From UBA1494_A sp963973975 (GTDB lineage Bacteria > Bacteroidota > Bacteroidia > Flavobacteriales_E > Vicingaceae): a DNA stretch of 64,000 nt. Below the pieces are notes generated by a model. That model made no database searches, was not told where the DNA came from, and was given only the letters and a program-made list of their open reading frames with translations. The first letter of the stretch is position 1. Every line of letters starts with the position of its first letter. Of the stretch, positions 42,529-52,428 are shown piece by piece. The position numbers were made by a program, and so were the translations under genes. Location: NCBI GenBank assembly GCA_963973975.1, contig CAXBCF010000015.1, positions 1-64,000 on the forward strand. The letters are read 5' to 3'.

Positions 42529-44285
42529 GCACTTTTCTTAAAAATTTTTCTAAGCTCTTTCTGCTCATTTATTTAATTATGTGCACAGAAAATCAAGTAA
42601 ATGCACAAGAGAAAAAAGCATTAATTGTTGAAGGAGCGAATGCTGTTAAATTAACCCACCCAGCTTTTGTGTCTAATCGTGTAGAAGCATTAAAGGTGGG
42701 GAAATCGATTTTAGGGCAGTTTTACGAAAATGCTTACTTAAGTGCAACTATCGACACTTTAGTAGCAACAGATCAAGTCTTTATATTAAAGGTAAATCCT
42801 GGAGGAATTTATAAATGGATTAATCTTTCAAAAGGGAATCTAAAAGAGCATGAACTAAATCAAATAGACTTGAGCAGTAGGTTGTTTTTGAACCGGCCAT
42901 TTCGTCCAACGCAATTATCAGAATTATTTGAGCGAACCATCAATTATTTTGAGAACAACGGCTATCCTTTCGCAAGTGTACAACTCGACAGCATTGAGTT
43001 TTCAGAAGAGAATGGTTTGAGTGCTGCATTAAAAGTTGAACGCAATAAATTCTACAAAATCGATAGTATTTTAATTCGAGGAAAATCGGGAGTTAAAGAA
43101 GCTTTTATCTTGCAACACATAGAGTTGAGCCCAGGAGATGAATTTAATGAGCAAAAGATTAAAAATATTAGTACCCGGATTCAAGAAATTCAATTTTTAA
43201 ATGAATCAAAAAAAGTGGAAGTACAGTATTTTGAAGAAGGAGTAAAAATTATATTGTACTTAGAAAAAAAAGAAGCTAGTCGTTTTGATGGTATCTTAGG
43301 TCTACTGACCAATGAAGATAATGGAAACATAGAGCTAACAGGAGATGTTGATTTGAATCTTGTCAATTCCTTTAATCGAGGAGAGCTAATTGGCTTCAAT
43401 TGGCGCAAATTGCAAGGAAATTCCCAAGATTTGAAATTAAAATTGGCATACCCCTACCTCTTTAATACCCCTTTTGGAATTGATTTTAATTTTAAACTTT
43501 TTAAGCGCGACACTACCTTTATTGAATTAAATACAGGTTTGGGAATTAATTATCAAATTCGGCGAGGAGAAGTTATTTCTGTTTTTGTCACCAATCAATC
43601 ATCTAGTTTATTGTCAAGAACTGCCATAATCGAACAAGCCAATGCATCATTACCTGCTTTGGGAGATGTAACCATTAACTCATTTGGTGTTGCCTATCAA
43701 ATTCAGCGATTCGATTATCAATTTAACCCCACAAAAGGTTTCGGACTAACCACCTCTTTTTCTGTGGGTAGAAAAGAATTAAAAAAGATTTCTGCACTTG
43801 AAGAAGAGTTTCCTTCAATTTATGATGGAGTTATTTTAAATTCAACGCAGTACAATGGAATGGCCAATTTAAATTATTTCATTCCAATTGGGAGCAGAGG
43901 AACTATAAAATTTGGAAACCAATCAGCAATTATTTCTTCTGAGAATATCTATGTGAACGAATTATTGAGAATTGGAGGTCTAAAAATATTGAGAGGTTTT
44001 GATGAAGAGTCCATCAATGCTTCTGCCTATTCAATTTTCACTTTAGAGTATCGTTTTTTATTGGATCGCAATTCATATTTCTCGGTTTTTAGTGATGGTG
44101 GTTACTATGAAAACCAAAATGTGGATTTTGAACTATCGGACACACCAATTGGCATAGGAGCTGGAATAAGTTTTGAGACTAACGCAGGAATTTTTACCTT
44201 TAATTATGCCGTAGGTAAACAGTTTGATAATCCAATCGAATTTAGAGCAGCAAAAATTCATTTTGGTTTTGTAAATTTATTTTAA
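42513..44285 (+). CDS. BamA/TamA-like outer-membrane protein
   Basis: The 590-residue protein has a signal peptide (start TTG at 42513 needed to keep it; cleavage near NAQ). POTRA-like domains cover about 30-230, with the family pattern G..f....i...i. The region about 250-590 is rich in beta strands ending FRAAKIHFGFVNLF with a C-terminal aromatic. It resembles the bacterial surface antigen family (BamA/TamA). Full BamA has five POTRA domains and about 800 residues, so this is probably a shorter paralogue handling outer-membrane insertion or export. Confidence 0.75.
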   Translation: MEVRLGTFLKNFSKLFLLIYLIMCTENQVNAQEKKALIVEGANAVKLTHPAFVSNRVEALKVGKSILGQFYENAYLSATIDTLVATDQVFILKVNPGGIYKWINLSKGNLKEHELNQIDLSSRLFLNRPFRPTQLSELFERTINYFENNGYPFASVQLDSIEFSEENGLSAALKVERNKFYKIDSILIRGKSGVKEAFILQHIELSPGDEFNEQKIKNISTRIQEIQFLNESKKVEVQYFEEGVKIILYLEKKEASRFDGILGLLTNEDNGNIELTGDVDLNLVNSFNRGELIGFNWRKLQGNSQDLKLKLAYPYLFNTPFGIDFNFKLFKRDTTFIELNTGLGINYQIRRGEVISVFVTNQSSSLLSRTAIIEQANASLPALGDVTINSFGVAYQIQRFDYQFNPTKGFGLTTSFSVGRKELKKISALEEEFPSIYDGVILNSTQYNGMANLNYFIPIGSRGTIKFGNQSAIISSENIYVNELLRIGGLKILRGFDEESINASAYSIFTLEYRFLLDRNSYFSVFSDGGYYENQNVDFELSDTPIGIGAGISFETNAGIFTFNYAVGKQFDNPIEFRAAKIHFGFVNLF

Positions 44286-44350
44286 ACTATCATTTATTAA
44301 AAAGGTTAACGATTCCTTTTCGATAATTTAGCAGTCTAAATCTCATTTTA

Positions 44351-45703
44351 ATGGACTACTCAGCAATCATCATTTTTATAGCAGGAGGAATCATTGGTTT
44401 TTTTATTGCAAAACTGCTTTTTAAAAAAACTGTTTCAGCAAATGACACAGATCAAGAAGTAGTTGAAGTACTTAAAAATGAAAATCTTTCACTTAAAAAA
44501 GATGTTGAGCATTTAGAACTTCGAATTGAAAAATCGATTGAAGAATTCAACAAGCAAAAAGAAAGAGAGCGCGAATTACAACAAGATAAAATTGATTTAA
44601 GCAGTCAACTATCTGAAAGCAAAACCAAGTACCTCAACATTGAAGAAAGACTTCGAGAACAAAAAGCTGAGTTAGAACAATTGCAAGAAAAATTTACTAA
44701 AGAATTTAAGCTTGCAGCAAATGCCATTTTGAAGCAGAATTCTGTCGATTTTTCAAAAGTGCATCAAAAAGAATTGGAAGAAATTCTAAATCCACTAAAA
44801 GAGAAAATCAAATCTTTTGAAACTAGTGTAGAAAAAAAATATGTTGATGAAACGAAAGAAAGAGCTTATTTAAAACAAGAAATTAAGCAATTGATAGAGA
44901 TCAACCAAACCTTGAACCTACAAGCTGAAAATTTAACGAACGCATTAAAAGGAGAAAATAAAACCCAAGGAAATTGGGGAGAAATGGTTTTAGAACGAAT
45001 TTTAGAAAGTTCGGGACTTATAAAAGGTCAAGAATATGAAACACAATACAGCGACACCAATGCTGAAAATACATTAATAAGACCTGATGTAATTATAAAA
45101 CTACCTGACAATAAGCATATTATAATTGATGCAAAAGTTTCGCTTACTGCTTATGAAAAAATGGTGAGTTCAAAAAATGATGATGATAAACTGAAGCAAT
45201 TAAAATTGCACATTCAAAGCGTCAAAAACCATGTAAAGCAACTGAGTGAAAAAAGCTATTTCAGTGGCAAAAACTTAAATTCTCCAGATTTTGTTCTACT
45301 TTTCATGCCAATTGAGCCTTCTTTTAGTCTAGCAGCTCAGCATGATGAAGGTTTATTTTCTTATGCTTGGGACAAAAAAGTGGTCATAGTTAGTCCTTCT
45401 ACTTTATTGGCAAGTTTGAGAACAATTTCATCTGTTTGGAAACAAGAGCGACAGACTAAAAATGCCTATGAAATCGCTGACAGAGCAGGAAGACTTTACG
45501 ATAAATTCAAAGCGTTTATAGATGACATGCAAAAAATTGAAAGGGGATTAAATTCAGCCCAATCTGCCTACAGCGATGCGTTTAACAAGTTGAGTAGTGG
45601 CAAGGGAAACATCATTAGTCGGGCAGAGAAAATTAAAGAAATGGGTGCCAAAACAAATAAAAACCTTTCGGAAGGTTTATTGATTGAAACGGATGATGAA
45701 TAA
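44351..45703 (+). CDS. rmuC: RmuC family DNA-recombination protein
   Basis: RmuC limits DNA rearrangements and has a predicted endonuclease fold. The 450-residue protein has an N-terminal membrane helix (IIIFIAGGIIGFFIAKLLF), a long coiled coil (about 40-170) and the RmuC domain. The latter shows TQGNWGEMVLERILESSGL, RPDVIIKLPDNKHIIIDAKVSL (acidic and lysine residues of a PD-(D/E)xK-like site) and VVIVSPSTLLASLRTI. The following gene overlaps its end. Confidence 0.93.
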   Translation: MDYSAIIIFIAGGIIGFFIAKLLFKKTVSANDTDQEVVEVLKNENLSLKKDVEHLELRIEKSIEEFNKQKERERELQQDKIDLSSQLSESKTKYLNIEERLREQKAELEQLQEKFTKEFKLAANAILKQNSVDFSKVHQKELEEILNPLKEKIKSFETSVEKKYVDETKERAYLKQEIKQLIEINQTLNLQAENLTNALKGENKTQGNWGEMVLERILESSGLIKGQEYETQYSDTNAENTLIRPDVIIKLPDNKHIIIDAKVSLTAYEKMVSSKNDDDKLKQLKLHIQSVKNHVKQLSEKSYFSGKNLNSPDFVLLFMPIEPSFSLAAQHDEGLFSYAWDKKVVIVSPSTLLASLRTISSVWKQERQTKNAYEIADRAGRLYDKFKAFIDDMQKIERGLNSAQSAYSDAFNKLSSGKGNIISRAEKIKEMGAKTNKNLSEGLLIETDDE

Positions 45704-46955
45704 ATTAACTAGCTATTTTTTCATTTTTATTCTTTTTGGATACTTTTTAGGTTGTTCAAATTCAGCCTCACTTTCAAAAAATGATTATACCTATTTGTAT
45801 GATCAAACCCAAAAATTAATCAATCCTGAATTTAAACTATTCCATGATCAAGAGGATAGTAGCACCTTGTATTTTCAGTTAAAATCGAATGACATTCTTT
45901 ACGGAAGAATCAATGACTCATTGCTCGTTGCAAATATTTGGGTGAAATATTATTTATGGGCAAACAAAAGTAGAACGGAAGTTATAGACAGTGCTACACA
46001 CAAATTAACTAACTATGGTTTAAATGAAAATAAAAAAATTATTCAAGGAGCTGTGCGAATTAAAATCCCTTTAGGAAAAGCATATCCATTGGAAGTGAGG
46101 TTTCGTGATGAAAATAAAGGATTAAATGTTATTTATGAAATTGTTGCCGATAAGCGATTTAATGGAAACTCCCAATTTTATCAACTTCGGAATGGAAAAC
46201 AAGTTCTTGTTGAACCAATTATTACTCATAAAGGAAACACAGTACTTGAAAAAAGTCCACTGATTACTAATAATAAATACAGGCTTCAGCAAGTAAACTA
46301 TTCGTATTCAATGACTCCTCCCCCATTTGTAGGAGAAAACAATGATGCAATCAATTCACAAGATGATACCACATCTGTAGTTGAGTTTTTTGCTGACACA
46401 TTACTAATTAGCTCTTTTAGAAATATCAATCAACTTCTTCCAGTCACCAAAAGTGATGCGTTTCCTGTTTACTTCTTCTACTTTTATGAGGGATTTCCTT
46501 TTGTAAATAATGTAGAACAAATGATTCAACCAATTCGATACATCAGTACGACAAGCGAATACAAAAAGGTGAATGATGCGACTAATAAAAAGGGAGCAAT
46601 GGATAATTTTTGGCTAAAAATGGCTAAAAATGAAGAGAAAGCGAAGAAATTAATCAAAGAATATTATAACCGAGTAGAAGATGCAAACAAGTACTTTAGC
46701 ACTTACAAAGAAGGCTGGAAAACTGATCGAGGAATCATCTACGTTGTTTATGGAAATCCTACTACTATCTATAAAACAACTGCTAAAGAAACTTGGATTT
46801 ATGGTGAAGAAAACAATATTTTATCAATCAAATTTGAATTTATAAACGTCAATAATCCTCAAAGTGCAAATGATTATAAATTAATTAGAAATGCCGATTA
46901 TAAAAATAATTGGTATCGTGCAGTTGATTTGTGGAGACAAGGAAAAATACTTTAA
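45696..46955 (+). CDS. GWxTD domain lipoprotein
   Basis: I take the ATG at 45696 (419 residues); the frame also has TTG 45684 and ATG 45693. It has a lipobox LGC (cysteine near 20) and ends with the GWxTD domain. That domain shows GWKTDRGIIYVVYGNPTTIY, GEENNILSIKFEF and an NNW.RAVDLWRQGKIL tail. This domain is typical of Bacteroidota and of unknown function. The gene overlaps rmuC by eight bases and touches rlmB at its stop. Confidence 0.9.
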   Translation: MNKLTSYFFIFILFGYFLGCSNSASLSKNDYTYLYDQTQKLINPEFKLFHDQEDSSTLYFQLKSNDILYGRINDSLLVANIWVKYYLWANKSRTEVIDSATHKLTNYGLNENKKIIQGAVRIKIPLGKAYPLEVRFRDENKGLNVIYEIVADKRFNGNSQFYQLRNGKQVLVEPIITHKGNTVLEKSPLITNNKYRLQQVNYSYSMTPPPFVGENNDAINSQDDTTSVVEFFADTLLISSFRNINQLLPVTKSDAFPVYFFYFYEGFPFVNNVEQMIQPIRYISTTSEYKKVNDATNKKGAMDNFWLKMAKNEEKAKKLIKEYYNRVEDANKYFSTYKEGWKTDRGIIYVVYGNPTTIYKTTAKETWIYGEENNILSIKFEFINVNNPQSANDYKLIRNADYKNNWYRAVDLWRQGKIL

Positions 46956-47689
46956 TGGCAACAGAAAACTACATATTTGGAATGCATCCGGTGATGGAGG
47001 CAATCAAGGCGAACAAAGACATCGATAAAGTACTGGTTCAATCAGACTTGAGAGGTGCTCATGTAACTGAATTGAGAAAATTACTCAAAGAGTATAAGGT
47101 AAGCAGTCAAAATTTACCACTGCAACGTTTAAATCACCTTTGTAAAAAACCACATCAAGGAGTAGTTGCATATCTTTCTCCTGTTAGTTTTCAGCCCTAT
47201 GAAGAAGTGTTGGCTAAAGCGTTTGAATCAGGTAAACCTCCTTTAATATTGGTTCTAGATCGAATCAGTGATGTTGGAAATTTTGGTGCAATTTGTAGAA
47301 CAGCCGAATGCACCGGAGTGGATGGAATCATCATTCCAGTGAAAGGTTCAGCTCAAATAAATGGAGAAGCAATTAAACGTTCTTCTGGGGCATTGCTCAA
47401 AGTAAATATTTCTAGAGAACGTGATTTGGCTCAGGTAGTAGAAGAATTAAAAGCATCAGGGCTTCAAATTGTTGCTTGCACTGAGAAAACAAACCGCATG
47501 ATCTATGGAGTAGATTATACCTTACCAACAGCAATAATAATGGGTTCTGAAGACGATGGAATCAACTCTCAGTTAATGAAAGTTGCCGATCATTTAGTTG
47601 GAATTCCAATGAGAGGTGAAATAGCTTCATTGAATGTATCTGTTTCAACAGGAGTAATCTTATATGAAACTATAAGACAAAGAATGTGA
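46955..47689 (+). CDS. rlmB: 23S rRNA 2'-O-methyltransferase (SpoU/RlmB)
   Basis: It methylates the ribose of G2251 in 23S rRNA (by family). The start at ATG 46955 overlaps the previous stop by one base, and upstream residues in this frame are not family-like. The substrate-binding domain is followed by the knot: NFGAICRTAECTGVDGIII, SSGALLKV, IIMGSEDDGINSQLM and IPMRGEIASLNVSVSTGV. The N-terminal YIFGMHPVMEAI is typical. It is 244 residues long from this start. Confidence 0.93.
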   Translation: MATENYIFGMHPVMEAIKANKDIDKVLVQSDLRGAHVTELRKLLKEYKVSSQNLPLQRLNHLCKKPHQGVVAYLSPVSFQPYEEVLAKAFESGKPPLILVLDRISDVGNFGAICRTAECTGVDGIIIPVKGSAQINGEAIKRSSGALLKVNISRERDLAQVVEELKASGLQIVACTEKTNRMIYGVDYTLPTAIIMGSEDDGINSQLMKVADHLVGIPMRGEIASLNVSVSTGVILYETIRQRM

Positions 47690-49581
47690 TTGTTTGGCTG
47701 AATACTAAAAATAGAGCTGTATTTATACTTCTCAGTATTGCATTTATACTGAGGTTTTTCAATTTTTGGGACTGGTCGTTAACCAATGACGAGTTGAGCG
47801 CTATGATGCGAACTGATTACAATTCTATCGCAACATTATTTAATGAAGGTATTTGGGTAGATGGTCACCCAGCTTTAACTCAAGTTTTTCTTTTCTATTG
47901 GAGAAAGCTTTTTGGTACAAGTGTTTTCTGGTGGAGACTTCCATTTGTGATTTTTAGTTGTATTGGAGTAGTTTATTTTTACCTTTTTGCAAAAAAAATA
48001 TTGAATAAAAATGCAGCAATTGTTGCTTTAGCATTTATCAGTGTTTCTCAGTTATTTATTCTTTACAGCCAAATTGCTCGACCTTATTCATTGGGGTTCT
48101 TCTTTACAATGGTCTTCTCTTATTATTGGTATGTCTTTATTAAGGAAAAACAAACTTGGAAGTATCTTTTTATTGTGGCTTTAATTGGGGCGCTTGGAGC
48201 AATTACGCATTATTTTTCTAGCTTAAGTATATTGCTTTTAACGCTTTCTGGTTTCTTCATTATTTCAAAAATGTATTTTAAGCGCTATGTGTTTATGAGT
48301 TTCTTAATGTTCCTTTTTTATGCACCTCATCTTCCAATTACCTTCAATCATATAACTATTGGAGGGGTAGAATGGTTGGCAGCTCCAAAAGCAGATTTTA
48401 TTTTTGATTTTTTCAAGTACGTTTTCAATGATTCTATCATTTTTACTGCTATTGGATTTTCTTCTATCCTTGTTGGTCTTCTTCTTAATCGCAAATTAAA
48501 CATTCTAAAATCAATTGGTCTTGCTTCAATCTTTATACTTGTTTATGGTATAGCATACTTCTACTCAGTATCTCAGTCTCCAGTCTTACAATTTTCAGTT
48601 TTAATTTTTTCTTTTCCTTTCTTTCTGTTATTTTTAAGTTCATTTTTTCATGAGAACTCAAATAAAAAAGCAACTTACATTTTCTGTAGTGTAGTCGTTT
48701 TATTGGGAGTATTTAGTTTAGTTTTCGGAACAAGCTTTTACGGAACAAAAAAATTTTCCGATTTTAAGTCAGTGGTTCAAAAATCATTAACTATTAAAAC
48801 TAGCTATGGAGAAAAACAACTCCTGAGTTTTTCCAACTCAAATAATCCTGAATATTTGGATTACTATTTCAAGCAGTTTAATGATACAATGAATTTTAGT
48901 ATTTCTTCATTTTATTCACTTGAGTCAATTGCAGCAGCCAGAGACAGTGTTGAAAAAAGTAATAAAGAGTTTGTTTTAACAAGTTTTGCCAATGCTCCTA
49001 TACCTGCTGAAGTGCATGAATTGATCAAATTGAAATATCCTGTAATAGTAGAAAAACACCGTTTCTTCAATTCAGAAGCAAAGCTCTATGGCAGAGGAGC
49101 TAACAATCGAAAGAAGATTGTTCATACTTCGTTTCTCGATTATAGTTTCAACTCAAAATGGAATGTAGCTACAGATTTTCTTGAAGACAGTATCTTTTCA
49201 AGTAAAGCACCGAGTTATAAAATGCTGTCCGAACACGAATACGTTTTGAATTTTAAAGACACCATCAAGAACCTTTTTCAAGGAAAGAATAATTTCTTAA
49301 CGATTAAAGCGCAAATAAAAGCTGGCTCTACTCAAAACTTTTTGTTAGTTTGTAGTGTTGACCGAGACGGAGAGAACATCAGCTGGAGAGGGACTAACGT
49401 TAGTCCCTTTTTAAAAGAAAATGAATGGGCTCAATTTCTGACAGTTTTTCAAAAAACAGAAGAAATCCAAGCAAATGATATTGTCAGTATTTATTTTTGG
49501 AATCCTGAAAAAAGTAGCGCTTATATTGATGAATTTGAAATTACAAACTTTGAAGACAGTGATTACAATTACTATGAATAA
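47686..49581 (+). CDS. GT-C family membrane glycosyltransferase
   Basis: The 631-residue protein starts with GTG overlapping the rlmB stop. About ten membrane helices span residues 10-350. The first external loop has a TNDELSAMMR acidic pair and GHPALTQVFL, the arrangement of GT39-like polyprenyl-phosphate sugar transferases. The C-terminal 250 residues are soluble and outside, with a beta-rich end. The acceptor (protein O-mannosylation or lipid A) cannot be told. The rhodanese gene starts within its last bases. Confidence 0.75.
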   Translation: MIVWLNTKNRAVFILLSIAFILRFFNFWDWSLTNDELSAMMRTDYNSIATLFNEGIWVDGHPALTQVFLFYWRKLFGTSVFWWRLPFVIFSCIGVVYFYLFAKKILNKNAAIVALAFISVSQLFILYSQIARPYSLGFFFTMVFSYYWYVFIKEKQTWKYLFIVALIGALGAITHYFSSLSILLLTLSGFFIISKMYFKRYVFMSFLMFLFYAPHLPITFNHITIGGVEWLAAPKADFIFDFFKYVFNDSIIFTAIGFSSILVGLLLNRKLNILKSIGLASIFILVYGIAYFYSVSQSPVLQFSVLIFSFPFFLLFLSSFFHENSNKKATYIFCSVVVLLGVFSLVFGTSFYGTKKFSDFKSVVQKSLTIKTSYGEKQLLSFSNSNNPEYLDYYFKQFNDTMNFSISSFYSLESIAAARDSVEKSNKEFVLTSFANAPIPAEVHELIKLKYPVIVEKHRFFNSEAKLYGRGANNRKKIVHTSFLDYSFNSKWNVATDFLEDSIFSSKAPSYKMLSEHEYVLNFKDTIKNLFQGKNNFLTIKAQIKAGSTQNFLLVCSVDRDGENISWRGTNVSPFLKENEWAQFLTVFQKTEEIQANDIVSIYFWNPEKSSAYIDEFEITNFEDSDYNYYE

Positions 49582-50113
49582 TCTACTTATTAAATTATAT
49601 TCACAGCACAAAAGAAATATACTTAGTGTTTTTCTATTTTTTATTTTCATCCCCTTTTCTTCTGCACAAATGATTGAAAACCCTGCCTTCAGATTACTTT
49701 TAAGTGGTATGTTGTCTCACTCAGTTCCTGAAATTTCTGTTCAAGAAGCCGACTCTTTAAAAAAATTAAATGCCATCTTCATTGATACAAGAGAAAAAAA
49801 AGAGTTTTTGACTTCACACATTGAAGGTTCCATCCTTGTTGGATATGATAACTTGGATTTATCATCTGTAGAAAAAATTGAGAAAAGCAAAGAAATAGTT
49901 GTGTACTGTTCTGTAGGCTATCGAAGTGAAAAGATTGCTGAGCGCCTTATCGAGATGGGCTATACAAATGTAAAAAATCTCTACGGTGGCATCTTTGAAT
50001 GGAAAAATCAAAACAAGTATGTTGTTAACCCAGCTAATGAAGTGACAGAAAAAGTACATGCTTACAATCGAGTTTGGGGTGTTTGGCTGCAAAAAGGTGT
50101 GAAAGTTTATTAA
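49574..50113 (+). CDS. Secreted rhodanese-like protein
   Basis: The ATG at 49574 gives a 179-residue protein with a signal peptide (LFFIFIPFSSAQ, cleavage after SSA or AQ) and a rhodanese domain with IFIDTREKKEFLTSHIEGS, VVYCSVGYRSEKIAERL (active cysteine) and YGGIFEWKNQ. It may transfer sulfur or bind a thiol in the periplasm. Starting at 49475 would put the signal peptide inside, so it is not chosen. The start overlaps the glycosyltransferase stop. Confidence 0.88.
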   Translation: MNNLLIKLYSQHKRNILSVFLFFIFIPFSSAQMIENPAFRLLLSGMLSHSVPEISVQEADSLKKLNAIFIDTREKKEFLTSHIEGSILVGYDNLDLSSVEKIEKSKEIVVYCSVGYRSEKIAERLIEMGYTNVKNLYGGIFEWKNQNKYVVNPANEVTEKVHAYNRVWGVWLQKGVKVY

Positions 50114-50182
50114 ATTCATTACCACCCATCCGTTTATTAACCCAGTTGAAGCGAATGTTACCAAAAGATTAAATGGATTAAT

Positions 50183-50190
50183 TATTTTTG
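50183..50190 (+). promoter_or_regulatory. Candidate -7 box for S46 peptidase gene
   Basis: TATTTTTG matches TAnnTTTG and lies 25 bases before the start at 50215. The -33 area is AT-rich with no clear TTG. Confidence 0.35.
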
Positions 50191-50214
50191 ACTTTTTAAA
50201 AATAAATTCACACC

Positions 50215-52359
50215 ATGAAAAAGATTTCGATATTAATAGCCGGGTTGATTATTGCCTTTTCCCCGGTGAAGGCAGATGAAGGAATGTGGTTACCAATGTT
50301 TATCAAAAGATTGAACCATGTTGATATGCAAAAGCAAGGGTTACAATTAACTGCAGAAGAAATATACAGTGTCAATAATTCAAGTTTAAAAGATGCAATT
50401 GTTCGACTTGGTAGAGGTTTTTGTACAGGTGAAATTATTTCTGATCAGGGATTAATGCTAACCAACCACCACTGTGGATATGGTGTTATTCAAGAAAAAA
50501 GTACTGAAGATAACAATTATTTAGATAATGGTTTCTGGGCCATGAAAAAATCAGATGAGCTTCCTGCAGGTTTCTCAGTTTCTTTTCTAGTTCACATGGA
50601 TGATGTTTCTTCTGTAATCAATGCTGAACTCAACGAAAGCATGACCTTAGATGAACGTAACAAAGTAATTAAAACCATTTCTGACTCGCTTGAAAAACAA
50701 GCGGTTGGAGAAACGCATTACGAAGCCAATGTTAAAAGCTTTTTCAATGGTAATGAGTTTTACATTTTTGTATATGAAACTTTTCAAGATGTTCGATTGG
50801 TAGGAGCACCGCCATCATCAATTGGGAAATTTGGTGGAGATACTGATAACTGGATGTGGCCAAGACATACTGGCGACTTTACCCTATTTCGTGTTTATGC
50901 CAATAAAGACAACATGCCAGCTGAGTACAGTGAAGACAATGTTCCTTACAAACCAAAACATTCTTTACCAATTTCTATGAAAGGTGTTAAACAAGGTGAT
51001 TTCGCCATGACATTTGGTTACCCTGGTAGTACAGACCGTTACTTAACTTCTGCAGGAATCAGCTATGAACTAGACATTAGACAACCTTCTTATGTTAAAT
51101 TGAGAAGAACTGTATTGGACATTTATGAAAAAGAAATGGCTAAAAATGACAAAGTAAGGTTACAATACGCTTCAAAACATGCAAGTATTAGTAACTATTG
51201 GAAATATTTCAAAGGACAGCAAGCTGGTTTAAAGCGATTAAACGTGTATGATAAAAAGAAAGCGGAAGAAGATCGACTTGCTAAATGGATTGGAGAAAAT
51301 AATGAGCGTAAGGAGTTATATTCAGGTGTTTTGGAAGGTTTTGACACTGCCTTTACCAACTTGAGAGTACCAAACAAATTAGCCATTTATCTCTCTGAAG
51401 CAGTTTTTAGAGTTGAAGCGATTTCTTATTCACGTCAGTTTTCTAATCTTAAAAAGTTATTGGAAGACAAAAGTGATAAAGCTAGTGCTGAGGCTGATCG
51501 ATTGAAAGGTAATTTAGACGCTCAATTTAAAGATTACAGCAAAGTAATCGATAAGCAAGTTTTTGCTGCCATGATGCAAGCTTATTCTGAAGACATTCCA
51601 AAAGAACAGCAACCTAAAGAATTCAAGTCATTGGTAAGCAAATACAAAGGTGATTTTAATAAAATGGCTGATAAAGTATTTAGCAAAACCATTTTTGCAG
51701 ACAAAGAAAAGGTTAAAGCATTCTTAGATAAGCCAAAAGCAGCTACAATAGATAAAGATCCGATTTACGACATCATGAGAATGGTTTTCAACGATTACAT
51801 GGAAAATACACGTCCATTAATTGTAGCTGAATCGAATAAATTAGCTCGTTCTGAGCGCTTATTCTCAAAAGGATTGAGAGAAATGAATACTGAGAAAGTT
51901 TATGCACCTGATGCTAACTCAACCATGCGTTTGTCTTATGGTCAAGTTAAAAACTACTTTCCTGCTGATGCAGTAAAATACAGCCACTATACGACTGCGG
52001 AAGGAATTTTACAAAAAGAAGATCCATCAAACCCTGAATTCATTGTTCCTACAAAGTTAAAATCCCTTATCCAAGAAAAAGAATTTGGTCAGTATGCCAA
52101 TGAAGATGGCGAATTAGTAGTCAATTTTATTAGTAACAACGACATTACTGGAGGAAACTCTGGAAGTCCTGTTATCAATGGGAAAGGTGAATTAATTGGT
52201 TTGGCATTTGATGGCAACTGGGAAGCCATGAGTGGTGACATTGCTTTCGAGCCTGAACTTCAAAGAACCATTAGTGTTGACATTCGCTATGTATTATTTA
52301 TTATCGATAAATATGCAGGAGCTCAAAACTTAATTAATGAAATGAACTTAGTGAAATAA
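50215..52359 (+). CDS. S46 dipeptidyl-peptidase (DPP7/DPP11 type)
   Basis: Periplasmic serine exopeptidase that releases dipeptides from the N-terminus of oligopeptides. The 714-residue protein has a signal peptide (MKKISILIAGLIIAFSPVKA), GEGMW-like start after it (DEGMWLPMF), catalytic histidine in MLTNHHCGYG, acidic residue in the GDTDNWMWPRHTGDF segment and nucleophile serine in ITGGNSGSPVINGKGELIG near residue 652. The family is characteristic of Bacteroidota. It is followed by a perfect intrinsic terminator. Confidence 0.94.
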   Translation: MKKISILIAGLIIAFSPVKADEGMWLPMFIKRLNHVDMQKQGLQLTAEEIYSVNNSSLKDAIVRLGRGFCTGEIISDQGLMLTNHHCGYGVIQEKSTEDNNYLDNGFWAMKKSDELPAGFSVSFLVHMDDVSSVINAELNESMTLDERNKVIKTISDSLEKQAVGETHYEANVKSFFNGNEFYIFVYETFQDVRLVGAPPSSIGKFGGDTDNWMWPRHTGDFTLFRVYANKDNMPAEYSEDNVPYKPKHSLPISMKGVKQGDFAMTFGYPGSTDRYLTSAGISYELDIRQPSYVKLRRTVLDIYEKEMAKNDKVRLQYASKHASISNYWKYFKGQQAGLKRLNVYDKKKAEEDRLAKWIGENNERKELYSGVLEGFDTAFTNLRVPNKLAIYLSEAVFRVEAISYSRQFSNLKKLLEDKSDKASAEADRLKGNLDAQFKDYSKVIDKQVFAAMMQAYSEDIPKEQQPKEFKSLVSKYKGDFNKMADKVFSKTIFADKEKVKAFLDKPKAATIDKDPIYDIMRMVFNDYMENTRPLIVAESNKLARSERLFSKGLREMNTEKVYAPDANSTMRLSYGQVKNYFPADAVKYSHYTTAEGILQKEDPSNPEFIVPTKLKSLIQEKEFGQYANEDGELVVNFISNNDITGGNSGSPVINGKGELIGLAFDGNWEAMSGDIAFEPELQRTISVDIRYVLFIIDKYAGAQNLINEMNLVK

Positions 52360-52377
52360 GTTTATTCGGCTTAAATT

Positions 52378-52415
52378 AAAAAGGTCGGCTTGATTTTCAA
52401 GCCGACCTTTTTTTA
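52378..52415 (+). terminator. Intrinsic terminator between S46 and hisC-like genes
   Basis: AAAGGTCGGCTTGA pairs perfectly with TCAAGCCGACCTTT around a two- to three-base loop, followed by a run of T. It can end both convergent transcripts. Confidence 0.85.
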
Positions 52416-52428
52416 TTCACTATTTTTT